Source: Hymenobacter siberiensis
Lineage (GTDB): Bacteria; Bacteroidota; Bacteroidia; Cytophagales; Hymenobacteraceae
DNA length: 64,000 nt
Reading direction: 5' to 3'
Assembly: GCF_018967845.1 (NCBI RefSeq)
Contig: NZ_JAHLZZ010000001.1
Coordinates: 3,038,001-3,102,000 of the forward strand
The translations under genes and the position numbers were made by a program. Below are positions 53,131 to 62,454 of this stretch, in pieces (positions within the stretch are counted from its first letter, which is position 1; each line of letters starts with the position of its first letter). The notes below the pieces were generated by a model, which did no database searches, was not told the DNA's origin, and was given only the letters and a program-made list of their open reading frames with translations.

Positions 53131-54957
53131 TTATTCCATCAAGTGCCAATAGGAGGGAAGCGCCCCTGCCGCGCTGGCCGAATCGGCCACGGCAGGATTT
53201 AGTTGGTAGATTTCAACCAGCTCGTTATGAAAAACGGGTGGGAAGGTGAACCCCGGTTGAAACCAACCGTGCAAATCGGGAAAAGCCAGCACGTACGTGT
53301 AGCTGATACCCGGCTGGGGAATATGGTCGATGGGCCAGCGCTGGCCGGGGTGCTCCGAGTGCAGGTACATTCGCACAAACAGGCTGTGGGTTGATTCGGG
53401 CATAAGCGTGCGGGCCTTGGGGTGCTGGTCGAGCCATTGAAAGGCTTGGTACAGGGCCGCGTTGCGATGGCGCGGGCGCTGGTTGTCGCGCCACAGGCTG
53501 TTCACTTCGTAGCCCAGCCAGATTATTCCCATCAGGCTCAGCGCCGCGTGCAGGCCGCGCTGCCAGCGTTTGGGGGCCGCCTGCAGGAGCCAGTCGACCA
53601 CCAAAGCCAGCAGTAGAAAGAAGAAAAATGCTTTATACAGTACCGCACGGCTGGGAGCAAATACCCGCTGCGCGGCCATCATGGCGTAGGGAAAAGCCAT
53701 GAACCAGAGCGCCGCCGGAACCAGCCGTTGCAAGGGCAACCGCTGCGTCGTCGGCCACTGCGTCCCGCGCCGCCACAGCAGCAGGACCGCCGCCAATACC
53801 GCGAGTACCAGCAATCCGCCTACTTTGCCCTGACCCGCCAGAAAGCCTTCCGTTTCCCACAGATAGGCCGGCAGGCCCCGCCAGAACACTCCTAATGGTT
53901 GCGGGGCGACGAAACCATTGCTGAAGAAAATGGCCGGCCCCGATACGAATATCAGCGGCGTATAGAGCACTAGGCTGCCCGCGGCTATCACCGCCCCCAG
54001 CACCGCCAGCCACGCAATGGCCCGCCAGTCGTGCCGTCGCAAGTAGCCCAGCCCTAGCCACGAAAAAGCGGACCCCAACACCAGCGCAAAAGTGGGTACG
54101 GTGTAAAGGCCCAGCACGCCACCTACCACCAGCCCCGTCCAGGCGGCGCGGGGCTGCCGGGTGCCATCTGCCAGGGCCAATGACCCAAAGAAGGCCATTA
54201 CCCCCATCAGCGTCAGCAGCCAGTAGCCACGGCCCACGGCCACATGGTACAGGCTCAGCTGCGCCAGGCTGAACAGCAACGTGCTCAGCCATGCCACCCG
54301 AAAGCTGGCCCGTGCCCACAGAAGGCCCAGAAACAGCAGCCCCGTGGCCATCGTGGCGGCCAGCACCACGGGCAGCCGCATGGTGAACCAGAACCCCGGG
54401 TTCACCTGATAGAATACCCAGTCGATGGTATTGGACAGCACATGGTTATTAGGCACCGGATAGTAAGCCGAAACTGCCAGCAGGCTCTTGCTGGCAAACA
54501 TTTCGTACGACGGCACGTCATCATACCCCGGCGTCACGGCCGGAATACTGGCTACCAGCCGGAAGGCGGTGAGGGCGAGCAGGAGCAGAACCGCGCCGCG
54601 TTGCTGCGCTGTGGGCAAGGCTCTAAAGGCACTGCTAAGGCCCCGCAGCACGGCGCGCAATTCGCTGCCCCACTGGTGGCACTCGGCGCGACCGGCGGGC
54701 GCGGCAATCAGGATAACGGCCGGCAGGGCTAGAACTACGGCTAAGCCCGTTAGCAGCTGCCCGGCCTGGGCAAACTCAGCGGCGGAAAATAGCCGGATGC
54801 GCCATTTATAAAAGGGGAAAATAGCATCCAGCTGCCGCGCTTCGGCCCAGGTGGCGCTGTGCAGCATGAGCGCCGCGTAGCCTGCGCAAAGGGCCAATAG
54901 CCCAACCGATAGAATGCCGAAAAAGCGCACTCCCGGTAGCTTTACCACCGGGCTCAT
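53131..54957 (-). CDS. Large polytopic membrane protein, GT39-like
   Basis: The product is 608 aa from ATG 54957 (MSPVVKLPGVRFFGILS), which overlaps the maf stop by four bases. It has about 12 membrane helices. The first loop (ASIPAVTPGYDDVPSYEMFASKSLLAVSAYYPVPNNHVLSNTIDW) has the acidic, aromatic character seen in membrane mannosyl- or arabinosyltransferases of the GT-C/GT39 type. The C-terminal periplasmic region (residues about 500-608) has aromatic-rich strands. Assignment is by layout only. It is the last gene of a minus-strand group with maf and DUF1015. Confidence 0.75.
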   Translation of the reverse strand: MSPVVKLPGVRFFGILSVGLLALCAGYAALMLHSATWAEARQLDAIFPFYKWRIRLFSAAEFAQAGQLLTGLAVVLALPAVILIAAPAGRAECHQWGSELRAVLRGLSSAFRALPTAQQRGAVLLLLALTAFRLVASIPAVTPGYDDVPSYEMFASKSLLAVSAYYPVPNNHVLSNTIDWVFYQVNPGFWFTMRLPVVLAATMATGLLFLGLLWARASFRVAWLSTLLFSLAQLSLYHVAVGRGYWLLTLMGVMAFFGSLALADGTRQPRAAWTGLVVGGVLGLYTVPTFALVLGSAFSWLGLGYLRRHDWRAIAWLAVLGAVIAAGSLVLYTPLIFVSGPAIFFSNGFVAPQPLGVFWRGLPAYLWETEGFLAGQGKVGGLLVLAVLAAVLLLWRRGTQWPTTQRLPLQRLVPAALWFMAFPYAMMAAQRVFAPSRAVLYKAFFFFLLLALVVDWLLQAAPKRWQRGLHAALSLMGIIWLGYEVNSLWRDNQRPRHRNAALYQAFQWLDQHPKARTLMPESTHSLFVRMYLHSEHPGQRWPIDHIPQPGISYTYVLAFPDLHGWFQPGFTFPPVFHNELVEIYQLNPAVADSASAAGALPSYWHLME

Positions 54958-55544
54958 CGCGGCTGAGTGCTGCCGGGCAATGCTCCGAGGGCTTCCAGCT
55001 CGGCCCACACACGGTGCGTGGGCAGGCCCATCACGTTGAAGTAGGAGCCTTCGAGCCGGGTGATGGCAGCCATGCCCAGCCAGTCCTGCGCGCCATAGGA
55101 GCCGGCCTTGTCATAGGGCTGGCAGGTGTCGATGTAGTAGCCAATTTCGGCCGGGTTCAGCGAACGGAAATGCACGGTGGTCTGGTCCGAGAACACGACC
55201 TGGCGGCCGTCGCCGGCGCGCAGGCACACGCCCGTGAAAACGTCGTGGGCGCGGCCCTGCAGGCGGGTGAGCATGGCGGTGGCTTCGGCGCGGTCGGCGG
55301 GCTTGTTCAGCACGTCGTTTTCGAGGCACACGATGGTGTCGGCGGTTATCACCAGCTCATCGGGGGCCAGGTCGGGGGCGTAGGCGGCGGCTTTGTAGGC
55401 GGCGAGGTATTCGGCCACTTCGCCCCGGCGCAGGTGGGCGGGGAAGTCCTCGTCTACTTCGCGCAGCCGGATTTCGTAGGGCAGGCCCATATCCGTCAGC
55501 AGCTGGCGGCGGCGGGGCGAGTTGGAAGCTAAAATGAGTTTCAC
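54954..55544 (-). CDS. maf: Maf-family nucleotide pyrophosphatase
   Basis: The product is 196 aa. Maf proteins hydrolyse nucleoside triphosphates, including modified or non-canonical ones, to monophosphates. The signatures are KLILASNSPRRRQLLTDMGLP at the start, VITADTIVCLENDVLNKP, FSDQTTVHFRSLNPAEI and YDKAGSYGAQDW. It overlaps by four bases with the DUF1015 gene upstream and with the membrane protein gene downstream, so the three are translationally coupled. Confidence 0.96.
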   Translation of the reverse strand: MKLILASNSPRRRQLLTDMGLPYEIRLREVDEDFPAHLRRGEVAEYLAAYKAAAYAPDLAPDELVITADTIVCLENDVLNKPADRAEATAMLTRLQGRAHDVFTGVCLRAGDGRQVVFSDQTTVHFRSLNPAEIGYYIDTCQPYDKAGSYGAQDWLGMAAITRLEGSYFNVMGLPTHRVWAELEALGALPGSTQPR

Positions 55545-56869
55545 TTGGGGTTGGCCTGGAAAAGCTCGGCGAAAGCGTTGCCGGCTTCTTCATCGGCAAT
55601 GCTGCTGAAGAGAAAACCGCCGATGGTTTTGGGATAGAAAAAAGTTGATTTGGGCGGCATCACGGCCCCGGAATGGCACACGGCTTCCACTTCGGCCATG
55701 GTCACCTCGTTTACGATGAAGGCCGCCCTGGCCTCGCCCCGGTCCACGCGCTGGAGACATTCGGTGAAATTGCGCACGTAGGCCACGCCCGGCCACGCCC
55801 GTTGTGCGTCCGGCCCCACAATGCCCAGCACCTTTTCCAATACAAAAAAGTGCAGCACCGTAAGGTCCAGTGCTTTTACTTCCTCGGTCGTGTCCCAGTC
55901 CAGCTGTCCATGTACTTCGGGCCGGAGCCGGATTTTGAACGACTGCCCATCCACGTACAGGCCGAATGCCCACTGTTTTCCGGTGATGATTTCGGGCAGG
56001 TCGCTGGCATCATCAGTGGGTAAAACGGTGAAGTAGGGGGCCAGCCGGTCCAGCAGCTCGCCGGTGTTTAGTTCGGCGGGTAGGTCCAGCAGCAGGCGGT
56101 GGGTGGGTAGAATGCGCAGGTCGTCGGCCGCCCCGTTGGTGAGGTACATGAGGTGGTAGTTCCAGGGCTCGCGGCCGGTAGCGCGGCCGTCGGCGGCCAG
56201 TTCGCGGGCCTGGCGGTAGGCCAGGGAGCCTTCGTAGCGGTGGTGGCCATCGGCCAGAATTACCTCCCGCTTGGCCAGCACCTCCTGAAACCGCCGAATA
56301 ATGGCCGCATCCTGAATCACGGCCAGTACGTCGCGCGCACCCTGGTAGTCTTCCTCGGTTTCGAGCAGTGGCGAGCGCATGGCCTCGTCCAGGTAGGTTT
56401 CCAGCTCAAAATCCTCGTCGCGATACAGCCCGTGCGTGGCGCTGGTCTGAAACTGGGTGCGGGCCAGTAGCTCGGCCCGGTCGTTCACCGAGGCGGGCAG
56501 CGTGTTCTCGTGGCGTAGCACCACGTTTTCGTCCCAGTCATAGGCCCGAATGTGGCATATGAACCCCTTGCGGCAATATTTGCGGGGGCTTCCGGGCAGC
56601 TGGAAATACTGGTAGTAGGCATAAATGCCCGGCAGTTCGTCCTGCCGCAGTACGCCGCTGGCCTGCCATTCGCGCAACTGCAACAGCGCCGCCTCGGTTG
56701 GGTCATCGCCCCGGGGCACCGACAAATGGATGGAGTTGAGTGGATTACGGTAAAGCGCCTCCCGCTGCTTCGCCGATACGACATCGAACAGCGGTGAAAC
56801 ATAGGCATCGATGTTGGCGCTCAGCGCCGCATTGTAGCGCCAGCCGCGCAGGGGTTGAATTTCAGCCAA
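55541..56869 (-). CDS. DUF1015 family protein
   Basis: The product is 442 aa. The start EIQPLRGWRYNAA...NIDAYVSPLFDVVSAKQREALYRNPLNSIHLSVP is the DUF1015 signature, and EVILADGHHRYEGSLAYRQ is its central HHR motif. Many members are described as SpoOJ/ParA/ParB-related, with no proven function. It leads the three-gene unit DUF1015, maf, membrane protein with 4-base overlaps. Confidence 0.92.
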   Translation of the reverse strand: MAEIQPLRGWRYNAALSANIDAYVSPLFDVVSAKQREALYRNPLNSIHLSVPRGDDPTEAALLQLREWQASGVLRQDELPGIYAYYQYFQLPGSPRKYCRKGFICHIRAYDWDENVVLRHENTLPASVNDRAELLARTQFQTSATHGLYRDEDFELETYLDEAMRSPLLETEEDYQGARDVLAVIQDAAIIRRFQEVLAKREVILADGHHRYEGSLAYRQARELAADGRATGREPWNYHLMYLTNGAADDLRILPTHRLLLDLPAELNTGELLDRLAPYFTVLPTDDASDLPEIITGKQWAFGLYVDGQSFKIRLRPEVHGQLDWDTTEEVKALDLTVLHFFVLEKVLGIVGPDAQRAWPGVAYVRNFTECLQRVDRGEARAAFIVNEVTMAEVEAVCHSGAVMPPKSTFFYPKTIGGFLFSSIADEEAGNAFAELFQANPK

Positions 56870-56872
56870 AAC

Positions 56873-56985
56873 TTTTCATTTAACAATTATCATTTAACAT
56901 GCTAACAATCATTATTTACATTTTCGCTCGATGCATGTTTCACGCAGTTTCGATTGTTAAATGATAAATGATAAATGTTAAATGA
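56873..56985. repeat. Palindrome with 7-base tandem words (CATTTAA type)
   Basis: Left words: CATTTAA, CAATTAT, CATTTAA. Right words in reverse complement: CATTTAA, CATTTAT, CATTTAT, CATTTAA. The arms pair around a centre containing TCGCTCGATGCATG. It fills the gap between pdxH and DUF1015 and is built of the same words as the element at 48593. Confidence 0.8.
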
Positions 56986-56989
56986 AATC

Positions 56990-57643
56990 TCACGGGGCCA
57001 GGCGGCTGCGCTTCCAGGCGGCGCCATCCCACTCGTACACAATGCGGTCGTGCAGGCGGCTGGGGCGGCCCTGCCACAGCTCCAGCCGCGTGGGCCGTAG
57101 AATGTAGCCGCCCCAGTTGTCGGGGCGCGGCAGCGGGTTTTGCTCCCCAAACTCCTCGGCTACGGCTTCTTCGCGGGCTTCAAGCTCTTCGCGGCTGCCG
57201 ATGACCTGGCTTTGGGGCGAAGCCCAGGCTCCGAGCTGGCTGCTGCGCGGCCGGCTTTGGAAATATTCGGTCGACATCGTGTTCGGAGCCTTTTCTACGC
57301 GGCCTTCCACGCGCACCTGCCGCTCCAGGCCGGGCCAGAAGAAGTTGAGCGCCGCCAGTGGCTGCGCGGTCAGCTCCTGGCCCTTACGCGAGTCGTAATT
57401 TGTATAAAACAGAAAGCCGGCGTCATCGGGCAGGCCTTTCAACAGCACCACCCGCGACGATGGCTGCCCCGTGGCGGCCGCTACAGTACTCACGGTCATG
57501 GCCGTGGGCTCGTCGAGCCGGGCAGCTATGGCTTCTTCCAGCCACGCCCGAAACTGGGGCACGGCCTCTGGCAGCACATCGGCTTCGGAAAGGGTGCGCT
57601 GGGCGTACGTTTTGCGCAGGTCGGCAAGGTGCAGGTCAGTCAT
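56990..57643 (-). CDS. pdxH: Pyridoxamine 5'-phosphate oxidase
   Basis: PdxH makes pyridoxal 5'-phosphate from the pyridoxine or pyridoxamine phosphate using FMN and O2. The 217-aa product carries the family motifs SRVVLLKGLPDDAGFLFYTNYDSRKGQEL, ALNFFWPGLERQVRVEGRVEK, SRPRSSQLGAWASPQS, WGGYILRPTRLELWQGRPSRLHDR. Length is typical. It is a single gene; a 228-base AT-rich gap separates it from the divergent yqgE-like gene. Confidence 0.97.
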   Translation of the reverse strand: MTDLHLADLRKTYAQRTLSEADVLPEAVPQFRAWLEEAIAARLDEPTAMTVSTVAAATGQPSSRVVLLKGLPDDAGFLFYTNYDSRKGQELTAQPLAALNFFWPGLERQVRVEGRVEKAPNTMSTEYFQSRPRSSQLGAWASPQSQVIGSREELEAREEAVAEEFGEQNPLPRPDNWGGYILRPTRLELWQGRPSRLHDRIVYEWDGAAWKRSRLAP

Positions 57644-57871
57644 TAGGGGAATTTGAGAGAATTATAAATAGGCGTCATTGCTGCCAGGGCCGGAACACGG
57701 TACTGGGGAACAATTTTGCGGCTGATGCAGTCTTATTGCACCATACTTTGGAAGCTAAATGGCCTTGGCGGTGCAAGGTACTACCATCTGTAAAGTCCGT
57801 CTTGCTGACTTTCTCACAGCGGTTCGCAATGCCATTTATAATTCAAAAAATAATTTATAATTTCTCTTCCC

Positions 57872-58426
57872 ATGCGGCCCGGTACTCTGCTCATTTCCAA
57901 GCCCTTCCTCGGCGACCCCAATTTCGAGCGCAGCGTGGTGCTGCTCTGCCGCGATGAGCCTGCCGATGGCTCCTTCGGCCTCGTGCTGAACCGTCTCACC
58001 AGCCTCGTGCTCGACGACGTGCTCGACTTGCCGCCCGAGGCCACGGCCGCCGCCATGGTGCCCATCTACGTGGGTGGGCCCGTCGAGCCCAACACGCTGC
58101 ACTACCTGCACCGCCGGGCTGACCTGCCCGGGGCTACCGATTTGGGTCAGGGCGTGTATTGGGGTGGCGATTTTGAAACCCTGCTCGGCTTACTCGGCAG
58201 TGGGGCCCTCGAAGCCGGTGATGTGCGGCTATTTGCTGGATATTCGGGGTGGTCGGCGGGCCAGCTGGCCGGCGAAATGCAGGGGCAGAGTTGGATACGG
58301 CACCCCGCAAGCGCTGGGAAAGTGTTTACTTTGGCATCTGATGCGTTCTGGCGGGAAATTCTGCGGGAGAAGGGCGGCAAGTTTAAAGTCCTGGCCAACT
58401 ATCCCGTCGACCCCCGGCTCAACTAA
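57872..58426 (+). CDS. YqgE/AlgH family protein (UPF0301)
   Basis: The product is 184 aa. MRPGTLLISKPFLGDPNFERSVVLLC is the family start, with FGLVLNRLTSL, YVGGPVEPNTLHYLH and FAGYSGWSAGQLAGEM as further signatures. The proteins are widespread and of unknown biochemical role. The ATG at 57872 fits the family. The DUF349 gene follows 90 bases later. Confidence 0.95.
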   Translation: MRPGTLLISKPFLGDPNFERSVVLLCRDEPADGSFGLVLNRLTSLVLDDVLDLPPEATAAAMVPIYVGGPVEPNTLHYLHRRADLPGATDLGQGVYWGGDFETLLGLLGSGALEAGDVRLFAGYSGWSAGQLAGEMQGQSWIRHPASAGKVFTLASDAFWREILREKGGKFKVLANYPVDPRLN

Positions 58427-58516
58427 TGAGGTTTTTGTCCGGACCTTTGTTTTATTCCCACTTTTTTTTGCTCTCCCCTCTGGCCCCCTGCTCCGGGCTG
58501 GCTTTTACGAAGATTT

Positions 58517-60976
58517 ATGGCTGCTGAAGAAAACCCCACTGCTCCGCTCGCGGGCGGCAACGACCCGGCCGGCGAAGACCGGATGACCATTTTGCAACGC
58601 CGTCTGGCCGAAATTCAGGGCAAATCGTCCCCGGCCGATGATGCTGCGCCTTCCACTACGGCCACGCCCAACGCGGCCGGCGAAACGCAGGTAGAGCTGC
58701 CCGCCCAGGGCACCCCCGATTTGGCCGCCGGCCAGCCCGAGGGTGCTGGCACAGCCGAAACACCCGGGGCCGCCGTTATCGCCACCGACCTCGGCCCAGT
58801 CGTGCCCACGCCCGGCACGCCCGAAGCCGCCGCCGCCGCCGAAACTGCCCAGCACGTTTCCCATCCCGTAAGCGTGGATGGCAGCGATGTTTCGGCTCCG
58901 CAGGCCCGCGCCATTGAGCACTACGGCGAAGTAATGGCCACTACACCCAATCCCGAAGCCCTGCCCGCTGCCGAGCACATCAACAGTGCCACGCCCGCGC
59001 CCATTGCCGACCCCGAAACGCTGAGCGCCCCAGACACGGCTGCCACCGTCGAAGACCAGGCTCCCGCGCTGCCCACTGTGGACCTGCACGATGCCCCGGA
59101 GCTGGAAGCCGCGCAGGAGCCGTTGGCCACGCTGCCCACCTCGTCGGAAACCCCGCTGAATGCGGCCCCGGCCGATGTTGCGGCTATTTATGCTGGCGAA
59201 GAAGCAACCGGCGTGGAAGGTGAAGCAGTTACTGAAACCGCTGCTCCTGATTTCACTGGCCTCGACCTGCCGGCCCAGGCCAGCTACTTGGTGGGTCTGT
59301 TGCGCAGCCCCAACGCTGGCAAAAATCGCAAGCAGATTTCAGACCTCACCCGCCAGTACGAAACCAACGTGGGTCTGGTCCGCACCGCCGCCCGCGAGAA
59401 ATTCGCCGCCGGTGGCGAAGGTGCCGAAGCCTTTGCTTTCCAGCAGCCCGAAGGCCAGCAGGAGTTGAACAAAGCCCTGCAGGAGTTCCGCGAGAGCCGC
59501 GCCAAAGATGCCAAAGCCGAGGACGCCAGCCGTGGCGACAACCTCAGCCGGAAAAAAGCCCTGCTCGACCAGCTCCGTACGCTGGTTGACGCCGCCGAAA
59601 CCAAAGACAGCTCCGGCAAGCTGAAGGCCCTGCAGGCCGAGTGGAAAGCCACCGGTGCGGTGCCCCAGGGCGACAGCCAGGGTATCTGGGATACATACCA
59701 CGGCCTGCTCGACATCTATTACAGCAAGCAGGGCCAGTTCCTGCAGATGAAGGACCTGGACCGCCGCCGCAACCTGGAGGCCAAAGAGGCCCTCATCAAG
59801 CGCGCCGAAGCCCTCGGCTCGGCTTCCGGCATCAATAAAGCCCTCGATGAGCTCACCAAGCTGCACGAGGACTGGAAGAACATCGGCCCCGTGCCCAACG
59901 ACCAGCGCGAGCCGCTGTGGCAGCGCTTCATTGCTGCTTCGGATGTGCTGCACCAGCGCCGCAAGGAGTTCGTGGACCAGCGCTCGACCGTGGAGAAAGC
60001 CAACCTTGTGGTGAAGCAGGCCCTGTTGGAGCGCGTGCTGCCCTTCGCTACCTTCGAAACTGATCGCGTAAACCTGTGGCGCTCGAAGACCGATGAGCTT
60101 CAGGAAATCAAGACCGAGTGGGAAGCTGCCGGCCTTGTGCCCCGCGCCCAGGCCGATGCCCTGAACAAGCAATACTGGGCGGCCTACAAGGCTTTCTTCA
60201 ACCGGAAGAACGACTTCTTTAAGTCGCTCGACAACGAGAAGTCGGCGAACGTGAAAGCCAAGCAGGCCCTCATCGACCAGGCCGAAGAAGCTGCCAACAA
60301 CGCCGACGGCGACGCTGCCCGTCAGGTAATCATTCGGGTGCAGAAGGAGTGGAAGGACGTAGGCCGCGTGCCCGATAAGCTGGCCGATAAGCTCTGGCAC
60401 CGGTTCCGCGCCGCTTGCGATGCCGTGTTTGAGCGTCCCAAGCAGGAATCCCGCTTCCGCGAGGAGAAGGTGCAGCAGTCGTCGGCTGAGCAGACCGCGC
60501 ACCTCGATACCATCGCCGAGCAGGTTAATGCTCTCAGCGTTGATGCACCGGGCTCGCTCGAAGGCTTCCGTGCCATCCTGGCCGGCTGGGCCACCGAGTT
60601 TGATGCCAACGACGAGCAGCCCGGCCGCGGCACCGCCGACCGCAGCGAAGAGCAGCTGTTGTCGCTGCTAGGCAAGTACCTCGACCACGTTCCCGGCCTG
60701 GGCTACGCCGACCGTACCGATTTATTGTTCCAGACCGAAGTAGCGCGCCTCAAAGCCCGCCCGCAGGCTCAGCAGCAGCTCACGCGCAAGGAAATGGCCC
60801 TGCGCAAGGAAATTAACGAGCTGGAAAACGACCACTCGACCCTGCAAACCAACCTCGATTTCTTCGCCCGCTCCAAAAATGCTTCCCAGCTCCGCGAGGA
60901 GTACCAGGGCCGCATCGCCGAAGGCCAGAAGCGCATCGAAGCCCTGAAGAAGCAGTTGCGGATGATTCGCAGCTAA
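58517..60976 (+). CDS. DUF349 domain protein, large
   Basis: The product is 819 aa. The first 240 residues are a low-complexity acidic Ala/Pro/Glu-rich region. From about residue 245 the protein is all-helical, with several DUF349 repeats (DQLRTLVDAAETKDSSGKLKALQAEWKATGAVPQ; LTKLHEDWKNIGPVPNDQREPLWQRF; LQEIKTEWEAAGLVPRAQADALNKQYWAAY; IRVQKEWKDVGRVPDKLADKLWHRF). Each repeat has the W-x6-G-x-V/VP core. A charged coiled coil ends it. The function of the family is not known. A strong terminator follows. Confidence 0.93.
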   Translation: MAAEENPTAPLAGGNDPAGEDRMTILQRRLAEIQGKSSPADDAAPSTTATPNAAGETQVELPAQGTPDLAAGQPEGAGTAETPGAAVIATDLGPVVPTPGTPEAAAAAETAQHVSHPVSVDGSDVSAPQARAIEHYGEVMATTPNPEALPAAEHINSATPAPIADPETLSAPDTAATVEDQAPALPTVDLHDAPELEAAQEPLATLPTSSETPLNAAPADVAAIYAGEEATGVEGEAVTETAAPDFTGLDLPAQASYLVGLLRSPNAGKNRKQISDLTRQYETNVGLVRTAAREKFAAGGEGAEAFAFQQPEGQQELNKALQEFRESRAKDAKAEDASRGDNLSRKKALLDQLRTLVDAAETKDSSGKLKALQAEWKATGAVPQGDSQGIWDTYHGLLDIYYSKQGQFLQMKDLDRRRNLEAKEALIKRAEALGSASGINKALDELTKLHEDWKNIGPVPNDQREPLWQRFIAASDVLHQRRKEFVDQRSTVEKANLVVKQALLERVLPFATFETDRVNLWRSKTDELQEIKTEWEAAGLVPRAQADALNKQYWAAYKAFFNRKNDFFKSLDNEKSANVKAKQALIDQAEEAANNADGDAARQVIIRVQKEWKDVGRVPDKLADKLWHRFRAACDAVFERPKQESRFREEKVQQSSAEQTAHLDTIAEQVNALSVDAPGSLEGFRAILAGWATEFDANDEQPGRGTADRSEEQLLSLLGKYLDHVPGLGYADRTDLLFQTEVARLKARPQAQQQLTRKEMALRKEINELENDHSTLQTNLDFFARSKNASQLREEYQGRIAEGQKRIEALKKQLRMIRS

Positions 60977-60997
60977 TTAGCTCTTCTAACCAAGGCT

Positions 60998-61036
60998 AAG
61001 CGGGCCGGCTTCGATGATGCCGGCCCGCTTTTTTTG
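60998..61036 (+). terminator. Intrinsic terminator of the DUF349 gene
   Basis: AAGCGGGCCGGC at 60998-61009 pairs with GCCGGCCCGCTT at 61019-61030 around a 9-base loop, followed by a T-run to 61035. It ends 22 bases past the stop and insulates the tRNA gene. Confidence 0.93.
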
Positions 61037-61077
61037 CTAAATGTGGCCCAATTGCTGGGAATACGGTGTTGGCTGTT

Positions 61078-61085
61078 TACTTTTG
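61078..61085 (+). promoter_or_regulatory. -7 promoter element of the tRNA-Thr gene
   Basis: TACTTTTG exactly fits TAnnTTTG and ends 12 bases before the first base of the tRNA. Confidence 0.55.
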
Positions 61086-61097
61086 CACCACCAACCC

Positions 61098-61170
61098 GCC
61101 GCCTTAGCTCAGTTGGTAGAGCTTCTGACTTGTAATCAGAGGGTCGTTGGTTCGAGTCCGACAGGCGGCT
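61098..61170 (+). tRNA. tRNA-Thr, anticodon TGT
   Basis: The full cloverleaf can be drawn: acceptor GCCGCCT/AGGCGGC, D-arm GCTC...GAGC, anticodon stem TCTGA/TCAGA with loop CTTGTAA, T-arm GTTGG TTCGAGT CCGAC. The anticodon TGT reads threonine ACA and neighbours. CCA is not encoded. It lies just upstream of a broken integrase gene, so it may have been an integration target. Confidence 0.97.
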
Positions 61171-61322
61171 CACATATCCTTTACCGGAACACCCGGAAAA
61201 CTGCTTCACACGTCGTGGAGGCCGTTTTCCGGGTTTTTTGCGTCTGGGGGAATCGGTACTCCTGGGTGCGAATCTTTCACTTTACGGTGGGACAGACGCC
61301 CCCCGTTACGCCCCCCTTTTTT

Positions 61323-62453
61323 ATGGTTACCCAATTCGTTCTTCGCACCGACAAGAAAGACAGCGTGGGCCGGTGCCCCGTGCACCTGGTCGTTTATTTT
61401 GATGGGGTTCGCCTCAAATGCGCCACCGGGGAGAAATGTAAGCCGGCGGACTGGAACGCGAGCCGGCAGGAATTCCGGAAGTCGTATCCGCTGCCGGATG
61501 ATGCCAACGCCCTGCTGGCCCGGCTAACGAATGATGCGCTGGCGTGGTGGCGGAAGCTGCGGGCTGAAGGGGAGGCCCCGACGGTGGCCGGCCTGCGGGT
61601 GGCGCTGCGGCCGGCCTCGGTGCCCGAGGCGGTGGTGGTCGAGTAGGAATCGGTGACGGTGTGGTATGACGACTACCGCAAGTCGATGCTGGCGCGGGGC
61701 TATGCCAAGGAAACGTTGCGGCACCACTTGGTGACGCGGAACTGGATGGTGGGCTTTGAGAAGTGGGCCGGGGTGCTACTGGACCCAACGACCTATAGTC
61801 TGGAGCTGCATGACCGGCTGATGGTGTATTTGCGGGAGGAGCGCAAGCTCGGGCCAAACTCGGTAGCTACGGCGCTGAAGGATTTGAAGGCGTTTTTGCG
61901 GTGGCTGCGCGATGAGCGAGGAGTGACGCTGGGGCTGGAAATCCGTAAAATCACGATTAAGGGGTTTGATGTGCCGAAGCTTTACTTGTCGGCGGAGGAC
62001 CTGGGCAGGATGGAAACGGCGATGCTGCCGGCCAACCTGGTGCCGACGCGGGATATTTTTCTGTTCTGCTGCTACACGGGGCTGCGCTACTCAGACGTAT
62101 TGGGGCTGCACCGGGGCAACCTGCACGAATGGAACGGGGGGCGGGTACTGCGGCTGATGATGAGCAAGACGCGGGCGGGGGTGAGCATCTACCTGACTGC
62201 TCCGGCGGCGGCGGCTATCATTGACAAGTACGCCGATGCGGAACGGCTAAAGCTGCTGTCGGTGCATCCGAATCAGGTGATGAATAAGTATCTGAAACGG
62301 GTGTGCAAGCTGGCTGGGCTGCTGGGGGCGGCCGACCTGGTGAGTTATGTTACGCAGTGCTTGCCGCCCTCCCCGTTCGCCTTACCCCCTGGCCCCTCTT
62401 CGAAAACGAGAACTGACTCATCGCCTTTAGCGCTAAAAATCAATAACTTTTAA
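61323..62453 (+). pseudogene. Tyrosine site-specific recombinase, broken
   Basis: The frame from ATG 61323 begins FVLRTDKKDSVGRCPVHLVVYFDGVRLKCATGEKCKPADWN, the arm-binding type domain of Bacteroidota integrases. A TAG at 61644-61646 interrupts it and the same frame goes on: the core-binding domain (YAKETLRHHLVTRN ... LREERKLGPNSVATALKDLKAFLRWL) and the start of the catalytic domain with the first Arg (FCCYTGLRYSDVLGL) and the Lys loop (MSKTRAG). After LKRVCKLAGLL the sequence diverges; the HxxR box and the catalytic Tyr are absent. It is doubly inactive: one stop codon and a missing 3' end. Its place beside tRNA-Thr suggests an integrated element that has since decayed. Confidence 0.9.
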
Positions 62454-62454
62454 C

